Of a stretch of DNA of 32,766 nucleotides, positions 31,737 to 32,766 are shown in pieces. A program made the position numbers and the translations under genes. Below the pieces are notes generated by a model that saw nothing but the letters and a program-made list of their open reading frames with translations, did no database searches and was not told the origin of the DNA. Origin of the DNA: an uncultured Eubacterium sp. (lineage in GTDB: Bacteria > Bacillota > Clostridia > Lachnospirales > Lachnospiraceae). Where the stretch lies: NCBI GenBank assembly GCA_910584595.1, contig CAJUBQ010000050.1, forward strand, positions 1 through 32,766, in the 5' to 3' direction. Within the stretch, counting starts at the first letter, position 1; each line of letters starts with the position of its first letter.

Positions 31737-31770
31737 AGCAGCGGTAAAATCTGCCTGCAATACCGCTGCT
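31737..31770 (-). terminator. Rho-independent terminator of the GNAT gene
   Basis: AGCAGCGGTA and TACCGCTGCT form a perfect 10-bp stem with a 14-nt loop, followed on the minus strand by TTTTTTG. It separates the acetyltransferase gene from the RecD2-like gene. Confidence 0.85.
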
Positions 31771-31807
31771 GCAAATCTTTTATATTTTCAAACAGGCTGG
31801 ACAAAAA

Positions 31808-32350
31808 CTATCCTGACATTTCTATCTGCGGAGTATAAAAACCATATGACACTTTTTTCAGCATCTCCCTGTATTCCTTTTGTGAAAATGTTTCTGCCGT
31901 TGACAGTATTAGATATTTATCGTTTTTATCATGTATAAAGTATCCTGTATCCCTAAAACCGTTCTTTTTGTAAAAATATATCCGCCGTACCCGCTGCGTG
32001 TAATTAGCAGCGTCCCGTTCTAACGGCTCCACATTTAAGGAAAGCGTCTTTCCCTTAAATTTTTTCTTGAGACAGTTTAAAACTGCAGAGCCATATCCTT
32101 TTGACCGTATTTTATCATTTACCGCCAGATACAAAATAAAGGCCATATTTTTATGCTGTACCGTAAAGCTGATACCGCAGAAAGCGCCTTTTCCATACCA
32201 TGCCAGAAAATCCGTGCCCTTATTCAGTGCAAGAATGCGCAGCACCCACACGGGCATCTGCTCATTCTTTGGAAAAGCCCTTTTCATCAGCTGCTTTATC
32301 TGCTTATATTCAGGAAGTTTTCTGCTGACAGATTTCGCTTTCAGTTTCAT
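31808..32350 (-). CDS. GNAT-family N-acetyltransferase
   Basis: The 180-residue protein has the acetyl-CoA-binding motif A segment LAVNDKIRSKGYGSAVL (RxxGxG), followed by LSLNVEPLERDAANYTQR and FYKKNGFRDTGYF, the typical GNAT core. The substrate is unknown. AAGGGG is at SD distance from the ATG. It has its own terminator and is probably a cargo gene. Confidence 0.88.
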   Translation of the reverse strand: MKLKAKSVSRKLPEYKQIKQLMKRAFPKNEQMPVWVLRILALNKGTDFLAWYGKGAFCGISFTVQHKNMAFILYLAVNDKIRSKGYGSAVLNCLKKKFKGKTLSLNVEPLERDAANYTQRVRRIYFYKKNGFRDTGYFIHDKNDKYLILSTAETFSQKEYREMLKKVSYGFYTPQIEMSG

Positions 32351-32655
32351 ACAGCCCCTTACCCCGCATATCCGGCCTGTCTGCCTGTTCTTCTGCTGCC
32401 ATTATACTGTTTCTCTGGTTAAAATACAAGCCCTGCCTGGAACGGGACGCGTTCCTGCCATTCATCTGGTAAATATCATGGCTTTCTATCTGCTGCAGGG
32501 CATACAAACTGGATTATTCAAAAAAACCGCGCCAGCCAGCGGTATCCCGTCACGATTTACCACAAACATACCCAGAATACACTTTATTACTAAATTTTCA
32601 GTCAGTATTCTTCTGAAAAGAAAGCCAGTGCCGTACACATTTCCAAACAGATACC

Positions 32656-32710
32656 AAAAAGGCAGCAGGCACCGGGGAAGACTGTTATCCCACCTTCCCG
32701 GCCTGCTGCC
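32656..32710 (-). terminator. Strong rho-independent terminator
   Basis: GGCAGCAGGC (32661-32670) and GCCTGCTGCC (32701-32710) form a perfect stem, extended by CGGGGAAG/CTTCCCG-like pairing inside, and the minus strand continues with TTTTT. It ends a gene located to the right of the window. Confidence 0.8.
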
Positions 32711-32719
32711 ACATTGCAC

Positions 32720-32766
32720 TGGTCAACAAAAATTGGACACTTAAATTGTATTTTTTGACATACAAT
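32720..32766. other. Possible IS end or promoter at window edge
   Basis: TGGTCAACAAAAATTGGACA resembles ends of some IS3-type elements, and TTGACA a little later could be a -35 box. The window stops before either can be confirmed. Confidence 0.25.

Larger units (their letters stand above)
32351..32766. other. Right-edge non-coding region
   Basis: No gene can be supported in these 416 bases. Two overlapping minus-strand frames (32310-32507 and 32486-32719) exist, but the second runs through a terminator and neither has an SD. The stretch includes the terminator at 32656-32710 and an IS-end-like sequence at the window edge. Confidence 0.45.

Noticed and set aside
32310..32507. 65-codon minus-strand ORF starting TTG upstream of the GNAT gene
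   Set aside because: It has no SD, starts just after a stop, and overlaps the acetyltransferase start. Some segments look protein-like, so a decayed C-terminal piece is possible but not supportable.
32486..32719. 77-codon minus-strand ORF at the right edge
   Set aside because: It runs straight through a strong rho-independent terminator hairpin with T-run and has no SD.

Overview
The window looks like part of an integrative conjugative or mobilizable element from a Clostridia bacterium, most likely Lachnospiraceae. The reasons are the gene families: large serine recombinases with zinc ribbons, a DUF6870-like protein, a sigma-region-4-like regulator, a small Spo0A-C-like protein, a Clostridia-type two-OB SSB-like protein, and MobC plus a MOBP relaxase. 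AGGAGG-type ribosome binding sites are strong and codon use is A/T-leaning. No tRNA, rRNA or CRISPR array was seen.

Left third (1-11,144, visibly AT-rich, all minus strand): a defence island. A Septu-like pair (PtuA-like ATPase and PtuB-like HNH nuclease, 33-2821) is followed by a truncated PIN-domain gene with its small partner (3068-3465). Next come about 1 kb of non-coding DNA holding repeats and a 360-bp element with 25-bp terminal inverted repeats (3466-4514), then a three-gene Lamassu/ABC-3C-type operon (nuclease, middle component, SMC-like ATPase with zinc hook; 4515-10,061). An intact PIN gene with its small partner (10,480-11,144) follows. The two PIN modules are homologous, in the same orientation, have similar terminators, and bracket the Lamassu-type operon.

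Recombination module (10,680-17,538, minus strand): three large serine recombinases lie head to tail with 0-1 nt between them, and the last overlaps the PIN gene by ATGA. Upstream are a DUF6870-like gene, a GC-rich structured leader with a short ORF behind a perfect SD, and a sigma-like regulator.

Regulatory module (17,540-22,007): a Spo0A-C-like small protein, a divergent XRE regulator with palindromic sites, and three small related HTH regulators. Two of these face near-identical promoters that carry an ATACCTTA-N4-TAAGGTAT operator between -35 and -10. A membrane-anchored small protein, a truncated SSB-like protein and unknown small proteins follow.

DNA processing and transfer module (22,237-32,350): an NHEJ pair (Ku and ATP-dependent ligase), three conserved hypothetical proteins, a hairpin-rich oriT candidate, mobC and relaxase on the plus strand, a CxxC protein, a DAK-phosphatase-like fragment, a RecD2-like helicase and a GNAT acetyltransferase. 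The right edge holds a strong minus-strand terminator and a possible IS end. As a whole, the element seems to pair site-specific integration (recombinase triplet) and DNA transfer (MobC/relaxase, RecD2, SSB-like, Ku/ligase) with a cargo of at least two anti-phage or anti-plasmid systems. The type IV secretion genes, if present, are outside the window.
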